DNA of 64,000 bases from Chersky-840 sp963764205 (GCA_963764205.1 CAVXRN010000002.1:124001-188000); one strand, 5' to 3'; shown: positions 35,393 to 45,942, counted from the first letter of the stretch. Program-made: numbers and translations. The notes: generated by a model from the letters alone, not told the origin.

Positions 35393-37636
35393 GTGCTGAG
35401 CAGCACGACCCGCACACCCGCGTTCGGGCACCGGGTGGTCGTCGCCCTTGCGGTGGCGACAGGCGCGTGCCTCACCGCGCTGGTGGGAAACGCGGGTGCC
35501 TCACCGTCGGCATCGGCGGCACCGGTCTCGCCTACCTTCACCATGACGTGGTCGACGGGCCCGCTCGCAGATCAGGGGGGCCCGATCGCGGAGTCGTCGC
35601 CCGATGTCGCCACGCTCGACTCCGTCGGCCCGGCCGTCGTGGTGGGGGATCGCAGCGGGTCGGTCTACGCCTATCACCTCGCCGACGGCTCGCCCGTGGC
35701 GGGGTGGCCCGTCAACGACGGCGGCGTGCCCATCGACTCCTCGCCCTCGGTGTCGACGGCCACCACGGGGCTCGATTCGGTGTTCGTCGGGGCCGGCAAC
35801 GCCGCTGATCCGGGCCAAGGCGGCTACGACGCGTTCTCCGCATCCGGCGCGCCGCTGTGGTACACCCCGGTGACCGACCCGCCGAGCGATGGCCAGCCCG
35901 CGGCCGGCGTCCAGGCGTCGCTCACCGCCGCGGTCCTCCAGGGGACGAGCAGCGTCGTGGCCGGCTCGCTCGACCAGGAGGAGTACGCGCTCAGCGCCTC
36001 GACGGGGGCGACACTCCCCGGTTGGCCCCTGTTCACCTCCGACAGCGTGTTCTCCACCGCGGCGGTCGGCGACATCTACGGCAACGGGGGCGCCGAGATC
36101 GTCGAGGGAGGCGACCAGACCGCAGGGTTCGCGGTCGGCCGGACCTACCAGCAGGGGGGGCATCTCCGCATCCTCGACCAGAACGGGGGGATCATCTGCG
36201 ACGCCCAGACGACCCAGACGGTCGACTCGTCCCCTGCGGTGGGGCCCTTCCTGGCGGGCGGGGCCACCGGTATCGCGGTGGGCACCGGGTCGTTCTTTGC
36301 CGGCGCCACCGACACCGACGCGCTGAAGGCCTTCGACACCGACTGCGACCAGATGTGGTCCCGCACCCTCGACGGGGCCACGACCAGCAGTCCCGCCCTG
36401 GCCGACGTCGTCGGGAACGGTCGTCTCGATGTGGTCGAGGGCACCGACACCGGCTCGGGAGGCTCGGTGTGGCTGCTCGACGGGGCCACCGGCGCCACCG
36501 TCTGGCAGGAGCCCGTGGTGGGCCGGGTCATCGGGTCGGTCGTGGTCGCCAACCTCACCGGAGGGGCGACCCAGGACGTGCTCGTACCCACGACCGCGGG
36601 TGTCGAGATCCTCGACGGCGCGTCGGGGGCCGAGCTCACCGTCTTGAGCCCTGACCTCGGGTTCCAGAACTCACCGCTGGTCACCGACGATCCCGACGGT
36701 GCAATCGGGATCACGGTGGCGGGATACGACGGGACCAACCGGGGAGAGATCCGGCACTACGAGATCGCCGGGTCCGACGGCGCCGCGGCCATCGGTCCGA
36801 CGTCGTGGCCGATGTTCCATCACGACCCGGCGCGCACCGGCGTCACCGGCGTCGCCCGCGCCCAGCCGGTGTGCGCGACGGCCTCGGGCGCATTCCCCGG
36901 CTACACGCTCGCCTCGAGTGACGGTGGCGTGTTCACCTTCGCCACCCCCTTCTGTGGGTCCGCGGGGGGCTTGGCACTGCACGCCCCGGTCGTCGGGTTG
37001 GCCACGGCGCCCAACACCGGCGGCTACTGGCTCGTCGGCGCCGACGGCGGCGTGTTCGCCTACGGGGGCGCGCCGTTCTACGGATCGATGGGTGGCGTCG
37101 CGCTGGCCCAACCCATCGTGGGCATCGCCGCCACGCGTGACGGGCGTGGCTACTGGCTCGTCGGCGCCGACGGTGGCGTGTTCGCGTTCGGCGACGCCCA
37201 GTACTTCGGCTCGGTGTCCACGTTGCATCTCGCCGCGCCAGTCGTCGGCATCGCGCCCTCGGTGGACGGTGCGGGCTACTGGCTCGTGGGCGCGGACGGC
37301 GGCGTGTTCGCCTTCGGCGACGCCCAGTTCTTCGGTTCGATGGCCAAGCGGCACCTGCACGCCCCGGTCGTGGGCATGGCCGTCGACGTGGGCACCGCCG
37401 GCTACTGGCTCGTGGGCGCCGACGGTGGGGTGTTCGGCTTCGGTGCCACGTTTTACGGCTCGTTGGGCGCGTTGACCCTGGCGCGCCCGGTCGTGGGCAT
37501 GGCCGCCACCACCGACGGCCACGGCTACTGGCTCGTGGGCGCCGACGGCGGCGTGTTCTCGTTCGGCAACGCTCCCTTCGACGGGTCGATGGCCCAGACG
37601 CGTCTGGCCGGGCCCGTGCGAGGCATCGCTCCCTGA
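35393..37636 (+). CDS. Secreted FG-GAP/PQQ-like propeller protein with six GGYW repeats
   Basis: A ~747-residue exported protein. Residues ~1-45 are a signal peptide (VVVALAVATGACLTAL ... ASAAP). Residues ~50-470 contain propeller-type repeats (GPAVVVGDRSGSVYAYHLADG, SSPALADVVGNGRLDVVEG, TTAGVEILDGASGAELTV). Residues ~490-745 carry six units of about 42 residues with GYWLVGADGGVFAFG. GTG 35393 is favoured, six bases after GGAG; TTG 35387 is possible. A paralogue lies at 49053 and the same repeats end the protein at 54518. The function is unknown; surface glycan binding is inferred from location. Confidence 0.85.
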   Translation: MLSSTTRTPAFGHRVVVALAVATGACLTALVGNAGASPSASAAPVSPTFTMTWSTGPLADQGGPIAESSPDVATLDSVGPAVVVGDRSGSVYAYHLADGSPVAGWPVNDGGVPIDSSPSVSTATTGLDSVFVGAGNAADPGQGGYDAFSASGAPLWYTPVTDPPSDGQPAAGVQASLTAAVLQGTSSVVAGSLDQEEYALSASTGATLPGWPLFTSDSVFSTAAVGDIYGNGGAEIVEGGDQTAGFAVGRTYQQGGHLRILDQNGGIICDAQTTQTVDSSPAVGPFLAGGATGIAVGTGSFFAGATDTDALKAFDTDCDQMWSRTLDGATTSSPALADVVGNGRLDVVEGTDTGSGGSVWLLDGATGATVWQEPVVGRVIGSVVVANLTGGATQDVLVPTTAGVEILDGASGAELTVLSPDLGFQNSPLVTDDPDGAIGITVAGYDGTNRGEIRHYEIAGSDGAAAIGPTSWPMFHHDPARTGVTGVARAQPVCATASGAFPGYTLASSDGGVFTFATPFCGSAGGLALHAPVVGLATAPNTGGYWLVGADGGVFAYGGAPFYGSMGGVALAQPIVGIAATRDGRGYWLVGADGGVFAFGDAQYFGSVSTLHLAAPVVGIAPSVDGAGYWLVGADGGVFAFGDAQFFGSMAKRHLHAPVVGMAVDVGTAGYWLVGADGGVFGFGATFYGSLGALTLARPVVGMAATTDGHGYWLVGADGGVFSFGNAPFDGSMAQTRLAGPVRGIAP

Positions 37637-37638
37637 AG

Positions 37639-38151
37639 ATGAAGGACGTTCGGTGCCGCTCGGCCGGCCCTGAGGACTTCACCTTTCTCGCGACGATGCT
37701 GGGCGAGGCCGCCGTCTGGCGTCCCGACAAGCCGACGCCGACCTCTGACCAGGTGCTCGCCGATCCGCGCTACGCGCGCTACCTCGTCGGATGGCCGAGG
37801 CCAGGCGACTTTGGACTGGTGGCCGAAGAAGACGAGCCGGTGGGCGCGGCTTGGTATAGGACGTTCACCGAGGCGAGCCATGGCTACGGCTTCGTCGCTG
37901 AAGATGTCCCCGAGCTGGCGATCGCAGTTATCGCGTCGCATCGGCACGAGGGGATTGGTCGTCGGCTCCTCGTCGCGCTCATCAACGCCGGTGTTGGTCA
38001 GGGATACCCGGCGCTGAGTCTCAGCGTGCGCGAAGCGAATCCAGCGCGCCGCCTCTACGAGTCGGTGGGCTTCGTCCCTGTCGAGACGCACGGATCGTCC
38101 TGGACCATGGTCCGACACGCCGCTCGATCGAACGGACCCACCACCCTCTGA
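37639..38151 (+). CDS. GNAT family N-acetyltransferase
   Basis: A 170-residue acetyltransferase. It has AIAVIASHRHEGIGRRLLVALI (acetyl-CoA pyrophosphate loop) and NPARRLYESVGFVPVE at the end. It starts three bases after the previous stop. Third-position GC is lower than in neighbours, so it may be a recent arrival in the locus. The substrate cannot be deduced. Confidence 0.88.
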   Translation: MKDVRCRSAGPEDFTFLATMLGEAAVWRPDKPTPTSDQVLADPRYARYLVGWPRPGDFGLVAEEDEPVGAAWYRTFTEASHGYGFVAEDVPELAIAVIASHRHEGIGRRLLVALINAGVGQGYPALSLSVREANPARRLYESVGFVPVETHGSSWTMVRHAARSNGPTTL

Positions 38152-38186
38152 TCGGACCGGCGACGACGATGGGTACAATGCCGCCG

Positions 38187-39266
38187 GTGCGCGTCGACCA
38201 GGTGATCCCGTCGCTCGCCAGTCGCGACGCCATCGGCGTGCACACCGTGGCCATCACCGAGGCCTTGCGCCAGGTCGGCATCGAGTCGGACATCTTCTAC
38301 GGCGAGTGCACGCGCGACCTGGCCGATCGGGCCCGCCCCATGAGCAGCCTCGGTCGGCCCACCAAGGGCAGGTGGCTGCTGTACCAGGCGTCGATCGGCA
38401 GCCCGGTCTTCGACATCTTCGCCGGTCGGTCCGAGCCCAAGTTGCTCAACTACCACAACATCACCCCGGCGGTCCTTCTCGACGGATGGGAGCCTGCGGT
38501 CGGCCACGAAGTGAGCCTCGGGCGCGCCCAGGTCACCAGGGTGGCGGCCGAGTGTCGTCTGGCCATCGCCGACTCCGCCTTCAACGAGGACGAGCTCATC
38601 GACGTGGGGTTCGAGCACACCGCGGTGGCACCGCTGCTCATCGACATGACCGCGGCGGCGCAGCCCGATGCGGTGGTGTCGCGTCGCCTCATGGCGGCCA
38701 AAGCCGACGGCGGCCCGGACTTCGTCTTCGTGGGCAAGGTCTCTCCCCACAAGGCCCAGCACGACCTGGTGAAGATGCTGGCGCTGTACCGTCGGCTCTA
38801 CAACGACCGGGCCCGGCTCCACCTCATCGGTACCCCGCTGGGCAAGACCTACGGGCCCGCGCTCTCCGCCTTCATCGCCGAGCTCGGCCTGAGCGACGCG
38901 GTGTCGATCACCGGCTCGGTCACCCCCGAAGAGCTCGAGTCCTACTACCGCAGCGCCGATGTGTTCGTGTGCGCCTCGGAGCACGAGGGCTTCTGCGTCC
39001 CGCTGGTCGAGGCCATGGGCCACGGGCTCCCCATCGTGGCCTACGCCACCTCCGCCGTCCCCGAGACCGTCGGCGACGCCGGGCTCCTGCTGTCGTCGAA
39101 GGCGCCGCTGGTCTTCGCCGCCTCGGTGCACCGGGTGGTGCAGGACACGCGCCTGCGCCGGCAGTTCGTCGAGGCCGGGAAGCGACGAGCCGAGACGTTC
39201 TCGCTCACCAACGCCCGGCGCCGCTTCGTCGACCTCGTGGTGGAGGCGGTCGGGACGGCTCGTTGA
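38187..39266 (+). CDS. Family 4 glycosyltransferase
   Basis: A 359-residue GT-B enzyme. The N-terminal domain starts VRVDQVIPSLASRDAIGVHT; the C-terminal domain has FVFVGKVSPHKAQHDLVKML and the sugar-nucleotide motif SEHEGFCVPLVEAMGHGLPIV, with the E-x7-E pair. GTG 38187 is chosen because the Rossmann strand begins there; ATG 38169 is also in frame, but a -10-like TACAAT (38174-38179) would then fall inside the coding sequence. It builds part of the glycan exported by the ABC pair upstream. Confidence 0.9.
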   Translation: MRVDQVIPSLASRDAIGVHTVAITEALRQVGIESDIFYGECTRDLADRARPMSSLGRPTKGRWLLYQASIGSPVFDIFAGRSEPKLLNYHNITPAVLLDGWEPAVGHEVSLGRAQVTRVAAECRLAIADSAFNEDELIDVGFEHTAVAPLLIDMTAAAQPDAVVSRRLMAAKADGGPDFVFVGKVSPHKAQHDLVKMLALYRRLYNDRARLHLIGTPLGKTYGPALSAFIAELGLSDAVSITGSVTPEELESYYRSADVFVCASEHEGFCVPLVEAMGHGLPIVAYATSAVPETVGDAGLLLSSKAPLVFAASVHRVVQDTRLRRQFVEAGKRRAETFSLTNARRRFVDLVVEAVGTAR

Positions 39267-39296
39267 TCGCCTGTGTCAGTGCGGCGTGCGACCTTG

Positions 39297-41435
39297 TCAG
39301 TGCGGTGTGATGGCGTCGGGGGCGATCGCGACCGGGCTGGCGTCCCACGACGAGTCGGCGCCGGCCCACCGGTCCCACACGGCGCGCGGCGTGGTCGTCC
39401 GCAGCCGCCGCATACGGGCGCGCGACCACAACGCCCACGGCAACTTGGCGAGGACCGCTCGACGGAGCTCGGGTGCGTGGTCCCGGCGCAGGCGCTCGTT
39501 CAGGAAACGGCGGGCCACCTCGGGGGGGGCGTTGCGCACCAGGCACAACAGCGCGTTGCGCTGGGCCAGGAAGCGGACCAGGGGTGAGCGTGGTCCCTGG
39601 CTCGTGGCCGACAGGCGGTGGCGCACCGTGGCAGCCGGGTCGTAGAGCACGCGCAGGCCCGCCAGCCGGGCCCGCAGGCACCAGTCGGTGTCCTCGTTGT
39701 AGGCGAAGAACTGCGGGGCGAACCCACCGAGGCGGCGCAGGGTCTCGGTCCGGAACACCGGCGCGGTGCCGCTGAACCCGAAGCGCTCCGCCGGAGTGTC
39801 GAAGCGGCCGTCATCGGGGGCGCCGAGGCCGTATTCGCCCGCCACGCCGTGCTCCTCGAGGAACGAGCCGGCGTGGTTCAGCAGTCGGCACGTGGCCCGC
39901 ACCGACACGGGCTCGCCGTTGACGGTCACATCGCCGCTGGCGGCAGGCCGAGCGAGAGGGACGTAAAAGGGCCGGCGCCCCGCCGTCCATCGCCACCGTG
40001 ACGGCTCGCCGTCCACGACGGCGCGCTCGGTGTCGTAGACCCCGGCGCCCAGCGCCGCCTCGAGGACGTCGGTGGCGTCGACCGTCACCGACGTGAGCTG
40101 ACGGCCCAGGGGGCGCACGTCGCCGGGCGCGAACCACGGATCGTCGTCGAGGAGGATCTCACCGAAGAGCCCGTCCAGGACGACCTTCGGGGTCACGGCG
40201 GCCATGGTGGGGTCGGCCAACGCCGCGCCCGCGGTCTCGATCCACCCCGGGCCCGCCACGGCGTCGTCGTTGAGCACCCCGACGAGCTCGCCCCGGGCGT
40301 GGCGCAGGCCCAGCTCGACGCCGCCCGCGAACCCCAGGTTGACCGAGGAGCGGATCACATGCGCCCCCAGCGGGGTGGCGATGGCGGAGGCCTCTTGCTC
40401 GGGAGACCCGTTGTCGACGACCACGACGTGGTCGGCCTGGGGCAGGACCGACGCCACGCACGGGGCCAGCCAATCGCCGGGGCGATACGAGACGACGACC
40501 ACCGTGGCGTCCGGTGGCATCGAGCGCGTGGCGACGACGTTCCCGTAGGGCAGGTCGAGGAGCTCGGCGCGCTCGACCGAACGCAGGTCGTCCTCGAGGA
40601 GCCGGAACCCGAGCCCGTGGCCCTCGAGGAGGTCCACGAGTGCCTCGGCCTTGTCGCCGACTCCCTCCATGAGCGCCGGCGCCCACTCGAACATCACCGC
40701 GATCGCGGGGCTCGAGCCCAGGGTGCGGGCGAGGCCGGTGAAGGCCTGGAGCTCGGCCCCCTCGATGTCCATCTTGAGCACGTCGACCGGAGGCACCTCG
40801 ACGAGCAGGTCGTCGAGGACGACGGCTTCGACCGCCACCATCGCTTCGGTGTCTCCGAGGCGGTCGAGTGCCTCCTGGCCGATGGCCCCGACGCTGGAGG
40901 CCCCTGAGAAGTTGAGGCGCTGGTGCAGCTGCAACGTCGTGGTGCTCGACCAGGCGGCGCGCTGCCACGTCGTGACGTAGCCGTAGAGCCCGTTCATGAT
41001 CACGTTGCGTCGCAACAACTCCGCCAGGCCGGGATGGGCTTCGACGGCCACGACCGTTCCCCCGGGACCGACGAGCTGGGCTCCGAGCAGGGTGAAGTAC
41101 CCCACGTTGGCACCCACGTCGACGAACACCTGACCCGGGCGCAGCGTGCGCTGCAGCCAGTCGGTCACATGCGTCTCCCACAAGCCGTCGAGGACGATCC
41201 ACGCAGAGATGGCCGCGTCGCGGGTGTCGACCAACATCTTGGCGCCCCAGCGCGTGGCGACCAACGCGGTGTGGTCTCCGAAGTAGAGGGGCCCGTTGGG
41301 GTAGCGCTGCGCCTGGACGGTGGCGAGCCCGGCTTCGATGCCGTCGAGGCGCTGCGCCAGGTCTTGGATGCCCAGGGCCCGGCGCGCGCGTGCCGCCAGT
41401 CCGGACACCAGGGGATGACGACCCACGCTGCTCAT
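39297..41435 (-). CDS. FkbM methyltransferase fused to family 2 glycosyltransferase
   Basis: A 712-residue bifunctional protein. Residues ~70-330 are an FkbM methyltransferase (FVDVGANVGYFTLLGAQL, VLKMDIEGAELQAF), which O-methylates sugars. Residues ~335-700 are a GT2 (VVVVSYRPGDWLAPCVASV, DNGSPEQEA, GVLNDDAVAGPGW, FFAYNEDTDWCLRARLAG). One protein could therefore add and methylate a sugar, possibly the chain-terminating one. ATG 41435 overlaps the stop of the upstream GT4 gene. Confidence 0.92.
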   Translation of the reverse strand: MSSVGRHPLVSGLAARARRALGIQDLAQRLDGIEAGLATVQAQRYPNGPLYFGDHTALVATRWGAKMLVDTRDAAISAWIVLDGLWETHVTDWLQRTLRPGQVFVDVGANVGYFTLLGAQLVGPGGTVVAVEAHPGLAELLRRNVIMNGLYGYVTTWQRAAWSSTTTLQLHQRLNFSGASSVGAIGQEALDRLGDTEAMVAVEAVVLDDLLVEVPPVDVLKMDIEGAELQAFTGLARTLGSSPAIAVMFEWAPALMEGVGDKAEALVDLLEGHGLGFRLLEDDLRSVERAELLDLPYGNVVATRSMPPDATVVVVSYRPGDWLAPCVASVLPQADHVVVVDNGSPEQEASAIATPLGAHVIRSSVNLGFAGGVELGLRHARGELVGVLNDDAVAGPGWIETAGAALADPTMAAVTPKVVLDGLFGEILLDDDPWFAPGDVRPLGRQLTSVTVDATDVLEAALGAGVYDTERAVVDGEPSRWRWTAGRRPFYVPLARPAASGDVTVNGEPVSVRATCRLLNHAGSFLEEHGVAGEYGLGAPDDGRFDTPAERFGFSGTAPVFRTETLRRLGGFAPQFFAYNEDTDWCLRARLAGLRVLYDPAATVRHRLSATSQGPRSPLVRFLAQRNALLCLVRNAPPEVARRFLNERLRRDHAPELRRAVLAKLPWALWSRARMRRLRTTTPRAVWDRWAGADSSWDASPVAIAPDAITPH

Positions 41436-42634
41436 CCTACGGTCACCGAGGAGACGGTGCGGGCCAGGATGCGGTCGGCCAGGGTTTCGTAGCGGTCCAC
41501 GATGGCCGGCCAGCCGAAGACGCGATGGGTATAGGCCCTGCCATCGGCCACCAGGCGTGCGCGCAGGGCCGAGTCGGCCAGCAGACGGTCGGCCGCGGTT
41601 TCGAAATCGGCGTAGTCGAAGAACGACAAGCCACCCCCGCTGCGGGTGCAGTGTTCGAGCGTCGCCGCGCAGCGACGGTTGACGAGCACAGGCGCACCCG
41701 CCAGCCACGCCTCGAGGACCACGAGGCTGAAGGACTCCCACGCCGACGGGGTGACGGTGAATTCGCACGCCTGGAGCGCGCCCCATTTCACCTCTTCGGG
41801 TTGGCGGCCCGCCACCACGACGTCGTCGTCACCGGCGAGGGCTTCGTGCACGGGGCCCAGCAGCACGAGTCGAGGAGCACCGGGCCGCCGGGCGCGGTAC
41901 AGCCGCCACAACTCGGCCAGGACGTGTGACCCTTTGGCCCGTTCGACCCGACCCACACACAGCACGAACCGCTCCTCCGGAGCGAGGCCGAGCGCGGTCC
42001 GAGCGGCGGACCGGTCGCCCGCCCCCTCCACCACCGTGGCCCCGATGACCGCGGCGGGGAGATGCGCGACGGGAAACGTGCGCTCGACCAGTGCCTGTTC
42101 GGAATAGGAGTTGTAGGCGAACCCACCCGCCGCGCCGAAGACGCCGCGCATGAGGGCGAGGTGGAGCTCGGGCTCGTCGTGGGCGGCACTGTGGAAGATC
42201 ACCCGTCTCCCCAGACGGGGCGTGGCGTGCACGGCCGGCCAGAACAGGTAGGGCGTGACCGCCACGAGGTCGACGTCCGACGCGGCGGCGTCGTCGAGCA
42301 CGTCCGGGCACACGGGGCCGACCAGGTCGACGAATCGATGGGCGAGTGCGTCGGGGACGACGGCGGGGCTGCGTCGGATGAGCAGGTTGAGCTCGCCCGA
42401 GCGCGGGTCGCGCCCCGACACCGAACGCCGTCGGTGCACGGTGACCCCCCCGAGCTCGCTGTCGCCCGGGGCCAGCTCGTCGGCCCAGGTGGCGGCGGAG
42501 ACCGCGCAGGTGGTGAAGACCTCGACGTCCCAACCCTTCATCGTGACGAGGTGCTCGCACAGCAGTCGGAGCCAGTGTTCGATCCCCCCCACCACCTCCA
42601 CGCCGTAGCGGGGGACGACCAGGCCCAGCCTCAC
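41432..42634 (-). CDS. Family 4 glycosyltransferase (module A)
   Basis: A 400-residue GT-B enzyme starting VRLGLVVPRYGVEVVGGIEHW. The C-terminal domain has RFVLCVGRVERAKGSHVLAEL and PSAWESFSLVVLEAWLAGAPVLV with the E-x7-E pair. It is closely similar in layout to the gene at 51316. The GTG start overlaps the stop of the upstream methyltransferase-like gene by four bases. Both copies of this gene follow a methyltransferase-like gene, forming a repeated two-gene module. Confidence 0.93.
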   Translation of the reverse strand: MRLGLVVPRYGVEVVGGIEHWLRLLCEHLVTMKGWDVEVFTTCAVSAATWADELAPGDSELGGVTVHRRRSVSGRDPRSGELNLLIRRSPAVVPDALAHRFVDLVGPVCPDVLDDAAASDVDLVAVTPYLFWPAVHATPRLGRRVIFHSAAHDEPELHLALMRGVFGAAGGFAYNSYSEQALVERTFPVAHLPAAVIGATVVEGAGDRSAARTALGLAPEERFVLCVGRVERAKGSHVLAELWRLYRARRPGAPRLVLLGPVHEALAGDDDVVVAGRQPEEVKWGALQACEFTVTPSAWESFSLVVLEAWLAGAPVLVNRRCAATLEHCTRSGGGLSFFDYADFETAADRLLADSALRARLVADGRAYTHRVFGWPAIVDRYETLADRILARTVSSVTVG

Positions 42635-43599
42635 GTCCGGGCCCGGACCACGACCCGGTAACTCCGCCCGTCGGGGTCGTACTGCGCCGTTCCCGCCAGT
42701 GCGACCGCGTGAAAGGCGTGCAGCCACGTGTCGGGGTCGAGCGGTCGGGCCGGTGCGAGATCCGCGTTCACCGCACCGAGCCGCAGTCGCCACCACCACG
42801 GCGCCTCGGAGATGACCACGATGGTTTCGGTGACGCGCCCCAGCTCCGCCACCACGGGGGCGATGGTGCGGGGCGCCAACATCACCGTGTCACCGGCGAG
42901 CACGACCGCGCCGAGCGCGTCGTCGTCGACGGCGCGCAGGTGGGTCAGGAGCTCGGCCCACCGCACGTCGGGCCCGGGTTGGTGGCGCGGGCCCGTGGTG
43001 GTGACGCCATAGGCGTCGACGCCCGCGGCCCGCAGCTCGGCCACGACCTCGTCGGCGTGACTCTGGGCGTAGAGCACCCGCCGGCCCGGCGGCACGGCGT
43101 CGGCTAGCCCCGCTCGCCACGGCGCCGTCACGTCGACCGTGTCGTCGGCGAGCGGCGACGTCGCCCCCTCGGTGGCGTAGGGCTCGAGGAGCCTGACCCG
43201 TTCCTCGAGTTGCTCGAGTCGAGCGGCGACGGCGTGGAAGGCGCCGGCCACCGCCAACCCCAACGCGGCGACGCGCCCGTCGAGGCGCTGCAGGTGTCGG
43301 CTCGTGGCCTCACGATCGTGTCCACGCCGCCCGGTCGGGGCGACGTCAGCCGTCGAGGCGGCGTCGACGGCGACGACCTCGTCCACCTGTGCCACGATCT
43401 CGTGCAGCGCCTCGGCCCGGGGAGGGTGCGGTGCCATCCGGGCCAGCTCGAAGTGCAGTCGGGCGTCGGCGTCGTGGGGATAGGCGGGGTCGGCTCGGCG
43501 CCGGGCGGCTTCGGTCTCGAGCTCGCCGATCAGGCGGTCGAGGTCCATCCGGTGCTCGGGGTCGGGGATGTCGTGCTCGCTCGTCGCCATGGCCTTCAA
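42631..43599 (-). CDS. Methyltransferase-like protein with degenerate SAM site (module A)
   Basis: A 322-residue protein. The N-terminal half has charged, coiled-coil-like helices (LQRLDGRVAALGLAVAGAFHAV, LEQLEERVRLL). The second half has a Rossmann layout, but where its counterpart at 52512 reads VLHAACGDGW this one reads VLYAQSHADEV; the glycines of the SAM loop are gone, while the next strand GVDAYGV is kept. It may be an inactive partner of the GT4 encoded next. The start overlaps the upstream stop (ATGA). Confidence 0.75.
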   Translation of the reverse strand: MKAMATSEHDIPDPEHRMDLDRLIGELETEAARRRADPAYPHDADARLHFELARMAPHPPRAEALHEIVAQVDEVVAVDAASTADVAPTGRRGHDREATSRHLQRLDGRVAALGLAVAGAFHAVAARLEQLEERVRLLEPYATEGATSPLADDTVDVTAPWRAGLADAVPPGRRVLYAQSHADEVVAELRAAGVDAYGVTTTGPRHQPGPDVRWAELLTHLRAVDDDALGAVVLAGDTVMLAPRTIAPVVAELGRVTETIVVISEAPWWWRLRLGAVNADLAPARPLDPDTWLHAFHAVALAGTAQYDPDGRSYRVVVRART

Positions 43600-45942
43600 C
43601 CGCTCACGAGCGACAATAACGTGGCGGCCAAGCCGGCGAACTGGTGCTCGACTGCGAAGCGCACGCCACCCTGGGCCAGCGCCTGACGCTCGCCCGGGTC
43701 CCCCAAGAGGTGCTCCAGGCGTGACGCCAGAGTGTCGCCGACGGCGGGGTCGAGGTACGAGACGGTCCCCTCGGGGTACTCGGCCGCCGTGTCCAGGTTG
43801 GTGACCACGGGCACCCCTGCAGCCAGGGCTTCGAGGACCGCGGCCGACGATTCTCCGCTGGTGCCCTCACGCAACTGCACGGCCAGGGTGGCCCGGGCGA
43901 GCCACCCCCGCCAGCGCGCCTCGTCGACGGCCCCGGTGATCTCGACCCGGTCGAGGGTGCCGCGCACCCGGGCGCGGTCGGTGATGACCTGTTCCAAGAA
44001 GGCCGGACACGGGCCGACGAAGGCCACACGGCAGCCGGCCAGGGCAGCCGCGTCCACCAGGAGGTCGGGTCGCTTGGCCATCGAGACGATCCCGAACGCC
44101 ACCACCACGGGGTCGTCGAGGGCGGGGGACCGGTCCGGCGCGGTGACGGGGGGACACGCCGGTGGCAGCACGTGGATGGGCGGGTGGTGCGCCAGCGGAG
44201 CGAGGTCGAGCAGCACGAGGCGGCGGGCGACCTCGGAGTTGACCAACATCCCGCAGCAGCGCTCCGCCAGGAGAGGAAGCAGTCCGACCCCGGCGCGTAC
44301 GAGGTCGCGCACCGATCGTCCCGCCCGGAGCGCGGCGTGGTGCGGGGCGCGTCCGGGGTAGGCGCGCTCCAACAGCCACGCCAGCGAGCTCGAGAAGTCG
44401 TCGTCGTCGAGACGTTCGAGAGCGGTGACGGCGATGGCCGGCAGCCGCACCTCGTGCAACCAGATCCACCCCGGGTACCGCAACGCCGTCTCCACCGTCG
44501 CCAGGTGACCGTCGGAATTCCCGACGGTGTAGACCACCGCGTCGTACGACGCCGGACGCGGCATCGGGTCCGAAGGCGTCGACGGGGAAGTGGCCCACTC
44601 CCGGCGGCAGGGAGGGCGCGGCGTGCATGGGGGTCACCGCGTCGACGCGCACGGCGCCGTCGACCGCTCGCAACAGGCGGTCGTTGTAGACGGCGATGCC
44701 TCCGCGCAGCGGTGGAAGCGGTCCCACCAGCGCCACTCGTGTCGGTGGCAGGGGCGGCGTCCACGCCGACGGGCTCCTCCGTTGCGCCAGTCGGTCGAGG
44801 GCCGACACCGCCTTGTCCGCCACCGCGTCCCAAGTGGAGCGCGCCGCCAGCGCCTGCTGGGCTGCGAGCACGTCGGCCCGGCGTTGGTCGTCGGTGAGCA
44901 CGGCCGCGATGGCTCTCGACAGCGCACCGGTGTCGGACGGGTCGAAGGTGGCGAGCGGCGTGGCGGCCGCCTCGGCCAGGGCCGTCGTCGCCGACGCCAG
45001 CGCCACGGTGCCGCAGGCGGCGGACTCGAGCACGGGGAGGCCGAAGCCCTCGGCCAGCGACGGCATGACCGTGACCGCGGCGCGCCGGTAGCACGCCCGC
45101 AGGAGCTCGTCGCCCACGGCGCCGGCGAGCACGACACGGCCCGTCATGCCCGCACCGGTCGCCGCGTCGGTGAGCCGTTCGCGCCACTGCGGTGTCAGCT
45201 CGCCGATGACGAGGAGGCACAGGTCGAACCCCGCCTGCACCAACTGGCCCACCGCCGAGATGAGGCGCTCGGTGCCCTTGCGGACGTCGCTTCCTCCCAC
45301 CGTGAGGACGAAGGGGCGGTCCTCGAGCTGGCCCAGGTACCACCGGAAGTGCTCGCCGTCGGTCCCGTCGCTCGGGGTGAAGAACGGCGCCACCCCGCAC
45401 CCCGCGGTCACGACGCGGTCGGGGTCGCACCCGAGCAACTCGATCGCCTCGGTCCGGGTGTACTCGGAGTCGGCCAGGACGAGGTCGGCACCGGCCACCC
45501 AGTCGGCGCGGGCCCTGTAGCGCTCGACGTGCGCCGGCGTGGGGAGGTACCGGTGCGGTGCCCGCAGCGGGATGAGGTCGTGGAGGGTCACGACCAGCGG
45601 AAGGCCCAGGCTCTCCCAGTGCGGTCCCAGCACCAAGGCGGAGGGGTCGGTCGGCCCGCACTGGAGGAACGGCGCCGGGACGTGGCGCGCCAGGGGCCCA
45701 CTTTCGGCCACGAGGGCCCGCATCGACGACGCCGAGTCCCAGTGCACCAGGCCCCGCACAGCCAACTCGGGGGGAAGATCGAGAGGCGGGGGCAGCTCGG
45801 GAGCGAGCAACCCGGCGGCCAACCGGCCGGCGCGCTGCAGCGCGGTGCTGAGCGCGGCTACGTAGCGGCCGATGCCGCGATCGGCGATGCCGTCGGTCTG
45901 CAGCGCTTGCAGGTCGACGGCGAGTCGCGTCGTCGCCGTCAA
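43596..45942 (-). CDS. Tandem-domain family 4 glycosyltransferase, one frameshift
   Basis: A ~780-residue protein with two GT-B domains. The first (~1-400) has FVLTVGGSDVRKGTERLISAV and PSLAEGFGLPVLESAACGTVA. The second starts at TRVALVGPLPPLRGGIAVYN, continues with YDAVVYTVGNSDGH and ends with REGTSGESSAAVLEALAAGVP. A one-base shift near 44565-44580 breaks it between VDAFGPDA and SYDAVVY. The start is TTG 45942, overlapping the previous stop (TTGA). Two transferase steps in one polypeptide suggest paired addition of two sugars. Confidence 0.87.
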
